A DNA stretch of 64,000 bases from assembly GCA_947290775.1 (NCBI GenBank), contig CAMYPM010000003.1, positions 62,001-126,000 of the forward strand, read 5' to 3'. The notes under the pieces were generated by a model that saw only the letters and a program-made list of their open reading frames with translations, had not been told where the DNA came from and did not search any database. This stretch comes from an uncultured Bacteroidales bacterium (GTDB lineage: Bacteria > Bacteroidota > Bacteroidia > Bacteroidales > Porphyromonadaceae). How positions within the stretch are numbered: the first letter of the stretch is position 1; the number at the start of each line of letters is the position of its first letter. This document shows positions 36,089-44,627 of this stretch, in pieces. A program made the translations under genes and the position numbers.

Positions 36089-37288
36089 TTACTTATTTAC
36101 TATTTCGTAAGTATCGGAGGCTATCATCAGCTCCTCGTCTGTCGGTACAACGAGTACCTTAACGCGACTATTTGGAGTGCTGATTACTGCTTCTGTACCA
36201 TGCACAGAAGCATTGAGTTTCTTATCAATTTCTATGCCCATGAACTCCATATTATCACATACAAACTCACGAGTAGAAACTTGATTTTCACCTACGCCAC
36301 CTGCAAATACCAAGATATCCAATCCGCCCATAGCAGCAGCAAGAGCACCTAAATATTTGCGGATCTGATAGTCATACATCTTTAGTGCTAACTTAGCGCG
36401 CTCGTTTCCTTGTGATATGGCTTCTTCTATTTCACGCATATCGGAAGAAACCCCGCTAACGCCAACTACACCGCTCTTCTTATATATAACATCCGACAAC
36501 TCATCGTAGCTCATCCCTGCTTCCTTACCAAGGAAAAGAAGCGCGCCTGCATCTAAGTTACCGCTGCGCGTTCCCATAATAAGTCCTTCCATAGTAGTCA
36601 TACCAAGGGATGTGTCAAGAACCTTACCATTGACTATGGCATTCATAGAAGCTCCGTTACCAATATGGGCAGTAACTATCTTAGAGTGATTGAAATCTAT
36701 ACCGGTTATTTCACAAGCACGTTTGCTAATATAGCGATGGCTGGTACCGTGGAATCCATACTTACGAATACCATACTTTTCGCAGTATTCATAGGGAAGC
36801 GCATAGCGATACACATACTCCGGCATAGATTGCTGGAATGCTGTATCAAAGACTCCTACTTGTGGCACTTTAGGCAACAATTCCGTTACAGCACGAACTC
36901 CACTTACCGTAGCCGGATTGTGCAAAGGGGCAAGATTAGTAAAGGCATTTACATCGTTGATAACATCTTCAGTAATTAAAGTGCTGGTACTATAGCGATC
37001 ACCACCGTGTACCAAACGATGACCAACTGCTCCTATTTCATCCAAACTCTTTAGGCAGCCATACTCCTTGCTTAGCATAGTCTGAAGGATGAAGTCTATA
37101 GCTGCAGTATGCTCATTAAGTGGCTTCTCAAGGATAACCTTTTCTCCATTGGGCAACTTTACCTTTAAGAAGCTTCCCTTGAGCCCCAATTTCTCAACTT
37201 GACCTTGTGCAACGACAGTACCTTCCGGCATGTCTATGAGTTTATACTTTACAGAGCTACTTCCGCAGTTAAGTACTAATATTTTCAT
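36089..37288 (-). CDS. ackA: Acetate kinase
   Basis: A 399-residue enzyme forming acetate and ATP from acetyl phosphate and ADP. N-terminal ILVLNCGSSSVKYKL; GHRLVHGG near 110 with the catalytic-region residues; FDTAFHQ-equivalent FDTAFQQ near 150; GTSH near 180; HIGNGAS near 208; LDAGALLFL. It lies 24 nt after pta and the two form the acetate-producing, ATP-yielding pathway. Confidence 0.97.
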   Translation of the reverse strand: MKILVLNCGSSSVKYKLIDMPEGTVVAQGQVEKLGLKGSFLKVKLPNGEKVILEKPLNEHTAAIDFILQTMLSKEYGCLKSLDEIGAVGHRLVHGGDRYSTSTLITEDVINDVNAFTNLAPLHNPATVSGVRAVTELLPKVPQVGVFDTAFQQSMPEYVYRYALPYEYCEKYGIRKYGFHGTSHRYISKRACEITGIDFNHSKIVTAHIGNGASMNAIVNGKVLDTSLGMTTMEGLIMGTRSGNLDAGALLFLGKEAGMSYDELSDVIYKKSGVVGVSGVSSDMREIEEAISQGNERAKLALKMYDYQIRKYLGALAAAMGGLDILVFAGGVGENQVSTREFVCDNMEFMGIEIDKKLNASVHGTEAVISTPNSRVKVLVVPTDEELMIASDTYEIVNK

Positions 37289-37312
37289 GTCTGTTCTTCC
37301 TGTAGATGATTA

Positions 37313-38329
37313 TTACTTCTTATTGGATTTCTTGAGTGAAATAGCCTGATTAGCTGTCATAGCTACGAGATTATAAATATCTATAGCAGCACAACCACGA
37401 CTCAAATCATTCACCGGAGCACCCATACCTTGGAATACAGGACCAATAGTTGTTGCTCCACCAAGACGCTCTACCATCTTATAAGCTATATTACCTACTT
37501 CCAGAGAGGGGAATACAAGTACGTTGGCACGACCGGCAACTTTACTATTAGGTGCCTTAAGCTTTCCAATAGACTCTACTAATGCAGCATCTGCTTGGAG
37601 TTCACCATCAATAGCCAAATTCGGTGCCATTTCCTTTGCAATGCGTGTGGCTTCTACTACCTTATCTACGTCATCTCCCTTGCCGCTGCCTAAAGTTGAG
37701 TAGCTCAAGAGGGCAACACGAGGATCTATGCCACATACATCACGAGCAGTCTCTGCAGAACATACCGCTATCTCAGCCATTTCTTGTGCTGTAGGACGTG
37801 GGGTAACAGCTACATCAGCTACAAGTACAAAACCATTATCTCCGTAGGGGCTATTCGTCAGAAGAAGGAAAGCCCCACTTACACACTTGATCCCGGGTTT
37901 CGTTTTAATGATTTGCAGGGCAGGGCGAAGCACATCCTTCGTATAACTAATGGCACCGGCTACAAAGCCATCAGCATCTCCGGCCTTCACCATTAAGCAA
38001 CCATAGTAAAGAGGATCGTTTACAAGCTTTTCAGCTTCCTCACGAGTCAATCCTTTGCTCTTGCGAAGTTCAACGAGCAGATCTACATAGCTTGCTCGCT
38101 TTTTACTATCTACCGGATTGATAATTTCGCTCTTTTCAATGTTAGTCAGACCCAATTCCTTTGCCTTTGCGATGATTTCATCGTGCTTGCCTAATAGGAT
38201 AGGACGAACTACTTTGTCCGCAATAAGTTTGTCAGCAGCCGTAAGGGTACGAGGTTCTGTCCCTTCGGGTAGCACGATCCGTTGCATATCTTCCTTAGCT
38301 CGTGCTATTATTTGATCCATCAATTCCAT
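37313..38329 (-). CDS. pta: Phosphate acetyltransferase
   Basis: A 338-residue single-domain Pta, without the N-terminal DRTGG extension of the long E. coli form. It converts acetyl-CoA and phosphate to acetyl phosphate. Motifs: VLPEGTEPRTL at ~19-29, YYGCLMVKAGDADGFVAGA near 108-126, SYSTLGSGKG near 205, ELQADAAL near 240. Upstream of ackA by 24 nt. No consensus -7 box was found between pta and trxA. Confidence 0.97.
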   Translation of the reverse strand: MELMDQIIARAKEDMQRIVLPEGTEPRTLTAADKLIADKVVRPILLGKHDEIIAKAKELGLTNIEKSEIINPVDSKKRASYVDLLVELRKSKGLTREEAEKLVNDPLYYGCLMVKAGDADGFVAGAISYTKDVLRPALQIIKTKPGIKCVSGAFLLLTNSPYGDNGFVLVADVAVTPRPTAQEMAEIAVCSAETARDVCGIDPRVALLSYSTLGSGKGDDVDKVVEATRIAKEMAPNLAIDGELQADAALVESIGKLKAPNSKVAGRANVLVFPSLEVGNIAYKMVERLGGATTIGPVFQGMGAPVNDLSRGCAAIDIYNLVAMTANQAISLKKSNKK

Positions 38330-38383
38330 AAGTATATCCTTTTGATTAATTATTCAGTCCAAAATGCTTTATACAATAACAAT

Positions 38384-38438
38384 AAAAACACTCTGTCAAA
38401 CTACGCTATATTAGTTATGCAGCATATTCAACAGAGTG
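38384..38438 (-). terminator. Terminator after trxA
   Basis: CACTCTGT (38389-38396) with ACAGAGTG (38431-38438) stem; on the minus strand it runs into TTTTTATTG. Confidence 0.65.
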
Positions 38439-38469
38439 CCTTTCGTAATCCGATTCTCTCTACTTCTTG

Positions 38470-38790
38470 TTACTTGAGAAGATTTTCTGCCTCTGCTTTT
38501 AGGGTTGCTTTTGATTGAACTCCTACTAGTTTCTTTACCACTTCACCACTTTTGTTGAAGAAAAGAATAGTAGGAATATTTCTCACGCCATACTTAGCAG
38601 GTATTTCGCTATTAGCATCCACATCAATCTTACCAACAATGATCTTCCCGGCATATTCATCAGCGAGTTCGTTGATCATAGGACCAACCATTTGACAAGG
38701 ACCACACCACGTAGCCCAAAAGTCGATGATTACAGGAAGTCCTTCTGCCATAATTGCTTCATAGGAAGCGTCCGTTATTTCCATTGCCAT
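38470..38790 (-). CDS. trxA: Thioredoxin
   Basis: A 106-residue cytoplasmic disulfide reductase with the canonical active site WCGPC (Cys29 and Cys32) and the cis-Pro loop in VRNIPTILFF. It may supply electrons to MsrAB encoded at 52587-53522. It lies ~90 nt downstream of dnaE, with its own candidate -7 box in the gap, and ends in a terminator. Confidence 0.97.
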   Translation of the reverse strand: MAMEITDASYEAIMAEGLPVIIDFWATWCGPCQMVGPMINELADEYAGKIIVGKIDVDANSEIPAKYGVRNIPTILFFNKSGEVVKKLVGVQSKATLKAEAENLLK

Positions 38791-38868
38791 AAAATAAATC
38801 TGCTTTGATATTTAATCAGTTTAACCTCACCCTACCTTTGCTGTCCACAAAGAGAGCCTTTACTATTG

Positions 38869-38876
38869 CAAAAATA
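38869..38876 (-). promoter_or_regulatory. -7 box for trxA
   Basis: Minus-strand TATTTTTG fits TAnnTTTG; it lies just past the dnaE stop and ~80 nt before trxA. Confidence 0.45.
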
Positions 38877-38882
38877 GCTAAT

Positions 38883-41800
38883 CTATTTGACTTTACAGCG
38901 AAGTTCATACTTTTCAATTATTCGACATAGCCATGATCCGGGATGTATCCGAAACCGTCTGGAGGCTACATCTATGGAATAATGTTTCTGAGGATCGCAC
39001 AAATTGAATGAAAGTTCGGATTTTCCTTTGTTTTCCTTGCATCCATCCACTAACTCTTCGATGAAGTCCTCAATATAACTCTCGTCTACCATAGCCAGAT
39101 TTAATTGTAAGATGACTTCGTTAACGAGTGTATCTGCCACATTGGGCAGTGCATTTACATCCTGTACATTTAAGTAAACGCGTTCTCCGGTCTTATCATA
39201 TTTCGGACGACTGGCATTGAGGGTAAGTAAGAGAAATTCATTCTCTTTGAAGTAGCCTCTAAACTTATAGTTTTCTTCACCCCAGATGCGCAGTTCATGG
39301 CTTCCGGAATAGTCGTTGATTACAATAGAGGAGTACTCCTTTGTAATATTTCCATTTGCACTTTGCCATGTTCCCGAAGTTACCTTGGAGATATAACCGG
39401 CAACACGCACTTCCGTACCAACTAAATCCGCAGGATTCTTTAGATCGTCAGTTGTATTGGTACAATAGTTTTTGATAATGAATTCATACGGATCTAATGG
39501 ATTACCGCTTAAAAATATACCAATGAGACTGCTCTCATCAAGTAGTTCTTCTAAACGGCTACGCCTTGCCCCCTCAGTAGGTTCCGGCTTGTTAATATCG
39601 ATAGGATGGGCTTCTCCGAACAGCGATATGCTACTTTCTTTTGATTCTTGCTGACAGGTCTTGCTATAGGCTATCAAAGCAGCTATAAAGTCTGCATCAG
39701 TGCCGTTCTTCGGAATAGCAAAATAGTCATCTCTATTGAGATCAAAGCAATCGAAAGTGCCACTCTTGATAAAACATTCGATCGTTTTTCTGTTAAGTGA
39801 CTGATAGGGGACTCTCTTGAAAAAGTCGTACACGTCCTTAAAATGTCCGTTTGTATTCCTCTCTTCTATGATAGCAGCTACTGCAGAAGAGCTAACACCT
39901 TTTATCGCTCCTATGCCAAAGCGAATATCTCCTTTGTCAGTTACGCTAAATGTGTTATGAGACTCGTTAATATCGGGAGGTAGCACATTAATTCCCATAG
40001 CGTTGCACTCCTTCATTAGCTTGGCCACTTCATCTGCCTTACGTAGCATGCAACTCAAGTTACCGGCCATAAATTCACTGGGGTAGTGTGCTTTTAGATA
40101 GGCTTCTTGATAGGATACATAGGCATAGCAGGCTGAGTGGCTCTTATTGAAGGCATATTGTGCAAAGCTTTTCCACCCTTGCCAGATCTTAGAAAGTGTT
40201 TCTGTGGAGTGACCATTAGCCTCGCCTCCCTTCATAAATTTCGTTTCAAGGGCCGCAAGGATTTTCTCCCGTTTCTTTGCCATCCCTTTACGAAGTTTAT
40301 CACTCTCTCCTCTCGTGAAGCCGGCAATAGATCGAGAAAGACGCATGACCTGCTCTTGGTATACGGTGATACCATAGGTTTCTTTGAGCACCTCTTCCTC
40401 TTCGGGAAGCGTATAGTTTATCTCTGATTTGCCATGTCGGCGGTTGATATATTCAGGGATACTATCCATGGGACCCGGTCGATAAAGGGCATTCATAGCG
40501 ATAATATCTTCGAAACGGGAAGGATGAAGTGCCATTAGGTGCTTTTGCATACCGGGAGATTCAAACTGGAAGATTGCCACCGTACGACCTGAAGAAAACA
40601 GATCAAAGGTTTTTTTGTCCTCCAACGAAATGTGATCAATATCGACATCTTCTCCGGTAGTCTCCTTAATCAAGCGAAGTGTTTCTTTGATAATGGCTAA
40701 TCCTTGTAATCCCAGGAAGTCCATTTTGATCAATCCGGTTGACTCGATCACGTCTCCGGGATACTGGGTGACAACTACTTTTTCTGTATCTCCCTTTTCT
40801 CCTTCATTGACAGTACGTTGTTTCTTCGCGGTCGCTAAAGGTACCACTTTGCTAAGATCAGTAGCAGAAATAATAACTCCACTGGCATGTACACCGGTTC
40901 CTCTTACGCGATTTTCAACACGAGTAGCATAGGATAGGACAGTCTTATCCAGTTCGCTTCCGTTGTCCGCAATTTCTTTGAGGTCAGGTACATTCTCTAT
41001 AGCAGCCTCAATCGTTACCTCTTTTACACCGGGGATCTTGCTTGGAATGAGTTTGGAGATTCGGTCGCGCTCTCTTTGAGGCATTTTTTCAATGCGCCCC
41101 ATATCTTGAACTGCACTCTTGGCTTTCAACTGAGAGAAGGTGACGATATGAGCTACTTTTTCCTTTCCATACTTTTCGGTAACATACTCCAGCACCTTAT
41201 CACGCCCTACATCTTCAATATCTATGTCGATATCAGGTAATGAGGTTCGGTCCGGATTGAGGAATCGCTCAAAAAGAAGGTCATACTTAATAGGGTCTAT
41301 TTTGGTGATATTAAGTGTGTATGCGACTACACTACCGGCAGCAGAGCCTCTGCCCGGCCCTATTGAAACGCCCATATCTCGGGCTGCTTTTATCAAATCC
41401 CACACTACAAGGAAGTAGGTCGGGAACCCCATTCTATTTATAGTTTCTAACTCAAAGTCAAGACGCTCCCGCACAACGTCGGGAAGAGGAGTACCATATC
41501 GCTCTGCAGCTCCGACATCAGTGAGATGCTTAAGGTATTCGCTTGGGGTCTTAAAGGGTTCCGGTATAGCAAATTCCGGCATAAGAGCATCGTGATTGAT
41601 TGAATAAAGCTCAACCTTTTCTAATATCTCAAGTGTATTAGAGAGCACTTCAGGATGATCTTTGAATATTTCATTCATCTCCTCCTGTGTTTTGAACCAC
41701 TCCTCTCCGGAATAGCTCATCCCTTTATCCTCATCATCAGTGACCTCCATATCAGCAAGTTCTTTACCCAAGCCTACACAGAGCAATCGCTTATGTACAT

Positions 41801-42623
41801 CAGCATCTTCACGATTGAGGAAGTGGACGTCATTAGTGGCAATAACCTTTACGCCACACTTCTCAGAAAGCTCATAAAGAGCTTCATTTACTATGAGTTG
41901 TTTTTGATAGGTATGCTTATTATATCCTTTGCGTGAGGTTTGGTGTAGCTGTACCTCCAAGTAAAAGTCATCCCCAAATATTCCTTTGAACCAGCGTATG
42001 GTTTCCTCAGCCAAGTCCTTTCGCCCGCCTAATATATGCTGTGGGATCTCTCCTGCAATACAGGCAGTAGACACAATAATGCCTTCGTGATATTTCTCCA
42101 AAAGTTCCTTATCAATGCGAGGCTTGTAGTATTCTCCCTCTGTGTAAGCAAGGGAGACCATCTTGATTAGATTCTGGTAGCCGGTATAGTTTTTGGCAAG
42201 AAGAATAAGGTGCCACCCCGAACTATCAATAGATTTATTGGGAGCATAGGGGTGTGGAACATTTTTTTCTTTAAGGAAACGTGATCTTCGCGCACAATAT
42301 GCCTCACAGCCCACAATGGGTATGAATAGTTCTTTCTTTAGCTCTGTTATTTTGTCTTCCAGCTCAGGAATTTCTTCAGTATCATTCTGTTCCTTTTTCC
42401 CTTTTATCTGACTTTCTATCTCGTGAATCTGATCAAGAGTTCCGGAGTTGATCTGATTAACCTGGTCAGTAAAATACTTTATCCCATACATCACCCCATG
42501 GTCCGTAATAGCCATACCTCGCATACCATCCGCACGGGCTTTGGAGATAAGTTCTTCTATGCTGGAGAGACCATCCAATGTGGAGTAGTAGGTGTGTACA
42601 TGTAAGTGAACAAATGGGTTCAT
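38883..42623 (-). CDS. dnaE: DNA polymerase III alpha subunit
   Basis: A 1246-residue replicative polymerase. N-terminal PHP domain (HVHTYYSTLDG at ~8-18); polymerase catalytic region with GPGRGSAAGS near 400 and the acidic motif PDIDIDIEDVGRDKV near 440-455; helix-hairpin-helix region near 950; OB-fold domain near 1080 (VRVAGYI). The PHP domain has an insertion (~55-110) that makes the N-terminus longer than in E. coli, as in other Bacteroidota. Own promoter upstream; trxA downstream. Confidence 0.98.
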   Translation of the reverse strand: MNPFVHLHVHTYYSTLDGLSSIEELISKARADGMRGMAITDHGVMYGIKYFTDQVNQINSGTLDQIHEIESQIKGKKEQNDTEEIPELEDKITELKKELFIPIVGCEAYCARRSRFLKEKNVPHPYAPNKSIDSSGWHLILLAKNYTGYQNLIKMVSLAYTEGEYYKPRIDKELLEKYHEGIIVSTACIAGEIPQHILGGRKDLAEETIRWFKGIFGDDFYLEVQLHQTSRKGYNKHTYQKQLIVNEALYELSEKCGVKVIATNDVHFLNREDADVHKRLLCVGLGKELADMEVTDDEDKGMSYSGEEWFKTQEEMNEIFKDHPEVLSNTLEILEKVELYSINHDALMPEFAIPEPFKTPSEYLKHLTDVGAAERYGTPLPDVVRERLDFELETINRMGFPTYFLVVWDLIKAARDMGVSIGPGRGSAAGSVVAYTLNITKIDPIKYDLLFERFLNPDRTSLPDIDIDIEDVGRDKVLEYVTEKYGKEKVAHIVTFSQLKAKSAVQDMGRIEKMPQRERDRISKLIPSKIPGVKEVTIEAAIENVPDLKEIADNGSELDKTVLSYATRVENRVRGTGVHASGVIISATDLSKVVPLATAKKQRTVNEGEKGDTEKVVVTQYPGDVIESTGLIKMDFLGLQGLAIIKETLRLIKETTGEDVDIDHISLEDKKTFDLFSSGRTVAIFQFESPGMQKHLMALHPSRFEDIIAMNALYRPGPMDSIPEYINRRHGKSEINYTLPEEEEVLKETYGITVYQEQVMRLSRSIAGFTRGESDKLRKGMAKKREKILAALETKFMKGGEANGHSTETLSKIWQGWKSFAQYAFNKSHSACYAYVSYQEAYLKAHYPSEFMAGNLSCMLRKADEVAKLMKECNAMGINVLPPDINESHNTFSVTDKGDIRFGIGAIKGVSSSAVAAIIEERNTNGHFKDVYDFFKRVPYQSLNRKTIECFIKSGTFDCFDLNRDDYFAIPKNGTDADFIAALIAYSKTCQQESKESSISLFGEAHPIDINKPEPTEGARRSRLEELLDESSLIGIFLSGNPLDPYEFIIKNYCTNTTDDLKNPADLVGTEVRVAGYISKVTSGTWQSANGNITKEYSSIVINDYSGSHELRIWGEENYKFRGYFKENEFLLLTLNASRPKYDKTGERVYLNVQDVNALPNVADTLVNEVILQLNLAMVDESYIEDFIEELVDGCKENKGKSELSFNLCDPQKHYSIDVASRRFRIHPGSWLCRIIEKYELRCKVK

Positions 42624-42707
42624 AATAGTCTTATTCTTTGGGCAATGTATAAAAGTAGCATCACGACAATACCTTCATCTTATTAAAGGGTAGTCATTAC
42701 CACGATA

Positions 42708-42738
42708 CAAAGGTACATGATCAACCTTCCTAAGGCAA
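42708..42738 (-). promoter_or_regulatory. Promoter of dnaE
   Basis: Minus-strand TTG (42738-42736), 20 nt, TACCTTTG (42715-42708). It is 85 nt before the dnaE ATG. A 9-bp inverted repeat TTTGTTGTT/AACAACAAA (42743-42768) lies just upstream. Confidence 0.6.
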
Positions 42739-42847
42739 GAGTTTTGTTGTTTACTTTTCAACAACAAAGTCATTCTCTAAAATGCCCTCTCCTTAGCTCA
42801 AAAAGAATAGAGCCGAGGGACAACATGAAGAAAGTGTGCTGATTGCG

Positions 42848-43441
42848 TTACAGCTTAGTCTCATCTATGCTCACCAGCTTATTGGTGATCGCATAAATAG
42901 TTAGTCCGCTCGGGCTATGGATCTGAAGTTTCTTGGCAATATTCCTTCGGTGGGTAATCACCGTATGAATGGAGAGAGAGAGTTTGGCGGCAATTTCCTT
43001 ATTAGTCAGTCCTTTGGCTACCAAGGTAACCACATTCTCTTCTCTCGGGGATAGAGCAGTTTGCTCTTCTGCTTTCTCGGTAGGTGCATCCAGCTGACTA
43101 TTGATCAGATTCAAAAGCACATCTTCTTTACAGTCCACATCAATAAAGGCATGATAACCGACAAACTTGAGCTCTTGCATGCCACCATACAAAAGCCCGA
43201 TCACTTTCGTATCTCTTATATGGGGCAATATCTTGCTATCTAACTTTACCCCACAGATGAGTGGATTGACTATTACTAAATCTGGTTTATAGGTGCTGAC
43301 AACCTCTGTCAGCTCTTCTAAATCTGGATTTATCAGGACTTGAGTGCGAAATTTATTCGCTCTTCTTAGCACTGCTTCACATCCCAAGGCCACTATAGGG
43401 GTTGGATCTGCAACGAGTACTTTCGTTATGGATCTTATCAT
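42848..43441 (-). CDS. LuxR/NarL-type regulator with degenerate receiver
   Basis: A 197-residue protein. The C-terminal ~65 residues are a clear GerE/LuxR helix-turn-helix (LSPREENVVTLVAKGLTNKEI, then SIHTVITHRRNI). Residues ~5-120 align as a CheY-like receiver, but the acidic pocket reads ADPTP where ADDHP-type is usual, the phospho-acceptor position reads N (IVNPLI) instead of D, and the conserved Lys is missing. It probably senses by protein contact or another signal rather than phosphorylation. It starts 9 nt after the hemerythrin gene stop, so they form an operon. Confidence 0.85.
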   Translation of the reverse strand: MIRSITKVLVADPTPIVALGCEAVLRRANKFRTQVLINPDLEELTEVVSTYKPDLVIVNPLICGVKLDSKILPHIRDTKVIGLLYGGMQELKFVGYHAFIDVDCKEDVLLNLINSQLDAPTEKAEEQTALSPREENVVTLVAKGLTNKEIAAKLSLSIHTVITHRRNIAKKLQIHSPSGLTIYAITNKLVSIDETKL

Positions 43442-43450
43442 GATGTAAAA

Positions 43451-44170
43451 CTATGCCTTTCTTTTTGCTTCTAGTGCGCTTATCAATGGTATAAAGAGGT
43501 TATCTTCAACAGAATTATGCATTGCCAAATCATGTTCCGTTTCAAATAGCTCGTGTACTACAAAAGTGAGATCATATCCCTTGCCATCGGGGTAATACTT
43601 TATTAGAATATTCTTTAGTTCACTTATTTTCGCTTCTACTTTGTCGTGGCGTCTACCATAAACGGCAATATTATAGTGTTCGTCATGTTCGTTGGTATTG
43701 CCCTCAAGTATCCGCTCTACATAGGGGAAAACGGTCTTGTTTTCATATCCCATATGTTTATTTACCTCTTCTACATACTCATCGTAGAATTTAATAATCA
43801 GTTGGGTGATCTCCTTTGGCCCATCTGCAATAGCAGCTAAAAGCTCTTTGCGAAGCATGGGGAGACGATAGGAGAGGAAGTAGTGATGGCTTCGCTTTAA
43901 GTAGTCAATCAGGGCTGCAGGGGAGAGTTCTTCCGACCCAAGCTGCATTATTTCGTTATAATCTATATCGTTCGTTATTACATTGATAGTAGCCAGTAGA
44001 GTAGGAGTGTGTACATTATTTCTTTTACTTACATCTCCTATTGTAGCATTATCTCCGAACCCTAAAGGGATGCCAAATCGAGTCATTACAAGTAGAATGT
44101 CGTAGCACTCCGCAATAAGGTCGCTAATAAAGGTGTCACTAGTATAGTAACGAGGTTGCTGTAGTTTCAT
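43451..44170 (-). CDS. Hemerythrin-domain protein, RIC/YtfE-like
   Basis: A 239-residue protein whose residues ~85-235 form a hemerythrin-like four-helix bundle with the expected di-iron ligands: H in SHHYF near 92, H in NKHMGYENKTVFP near 138 with Glu, H in GRRHDK near 170, H in VVHELFETEHD near 205 and VEDNLFIP near 222. The ~80-residue N-terminal part lacks the Cys of the DUF542 domain in YtfE. Relatives repair Fe-S clusters or respond to NO and oxygen. It precedes the LuxR-type regulator and is divergent from feoAB. Confidence 0.87.
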   Translation of the reverse strand: MKLQQPRYYTSDTFISDLIAECYDILLVMTRFGIPLGFGDNATIGDVSKRNNVHTPTLLATINVITNDIDYNEIMQLGSEELSPAALIDYLKRSHHYFLSYRLPMLRKELLAAIADGPKEITQLIIKFYDEYVEEVNKHMGYENKTVFPYVERILEGNTNEHDEHYNIAVYGRRHDKVEAKISELKNILIKYYPDGKGYDLTFVVHELFETEHDLAMHNSVEDNLFIPLISALEAKRKA

Positions 44171-44257
44171 AGAAAGGGACTTTTGTCGCTCGTATCTGTT
44201 CTCTTTGTTATTGCAATTACTTCCAGTAGGTCAGAAGATTTGCTTCTCAACTTATGA

Positions 44258-44265
44258 CAAAGATA
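44258..44265 (-). promoter_or_regulatory. -7 box for the hemerythrin operon
   Basis: Minus-strand TATCTTTG fits TAnnTTTG, 88 nt before the ATG. No clear -33 TTTG. Confidence 0.5.
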
Positions 44266-44417
44266 AGAATATTACTTCGTGTGATATAATCTATCTGAAA
44301 GACCTTTAAGGTACGGGTCGTTATAAATAGGTATTCATCAAAGGTAGTTAGATATGCCCATCAATTTTTTCGCGTTTATTAGACATAGTATAAAGCACTG
44401 TATATCACCCGAGAAAA

Positions 44418-44505
44418 AAACATCTATATCTTTCATTTGAAACATCTATACTTTTCAATTCAAACATCTATACTTTTTGAATTAAAGATCTATAAGTATT
44501 GTAAG
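44418..44505. repeat. 22-bp-pitch array C, four units
   Basis: Units at 44418-44439, 44440-44461, 44462-44483 and 44484-44505. The first three share AAACATCTATA, followed by TCTTT, CTTTT and CTTTT; the fourth reads AAAGATCTATAAGTAT. The array lies in the 457-bp divergent gap and ends 27 nt before the -33 region of the upstream feoAB promoter. Outside the array and the promoter boxes I see nothing else in this gap. Confidence 0.8.
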
Positions 44506-44558
44506 GTAAGTAGGTACCTAGACTAAAGAGATTTGTGACACTATCTCATATCAATACC

Positions 44559-44566
44559 TACTTTTG
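44559..44566 (+). promoter_or_regulatory. Upstream -7 box for feoAB
   Basis: TACTTTTG fits TAnnTTTG, with TTTG at 44532-44535 (23-nt spacing). Predicts a ~55-nt leader. Confidence 0.5.
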
Positions 44567-44614
44567 GGTATAGTAATGGCCGAGAAATGGGGGATGAAAA
44601 CGAGAAACGCTGTG

Positions 44615-44622
44615 TAACTTTG
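44615..44622 (+). promoter_or_regulatory. Second -7 box for feoAB, at the start codon
   Basis: TAACTTTG fits TAnnTTTG and ends 5 nt before the ATG at 44628, so a transcript from here would be nearly leaderless. No -33 TTTG is seen. Confidence 0.35.
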
Positions 44623-44627
44623 TGGAG

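Noticed and set aside
38833..38840. Plus-strand TACCTTTG box between trxA and dnaE
   Set aside because: It points into the antisense of dnaE with no supported product.
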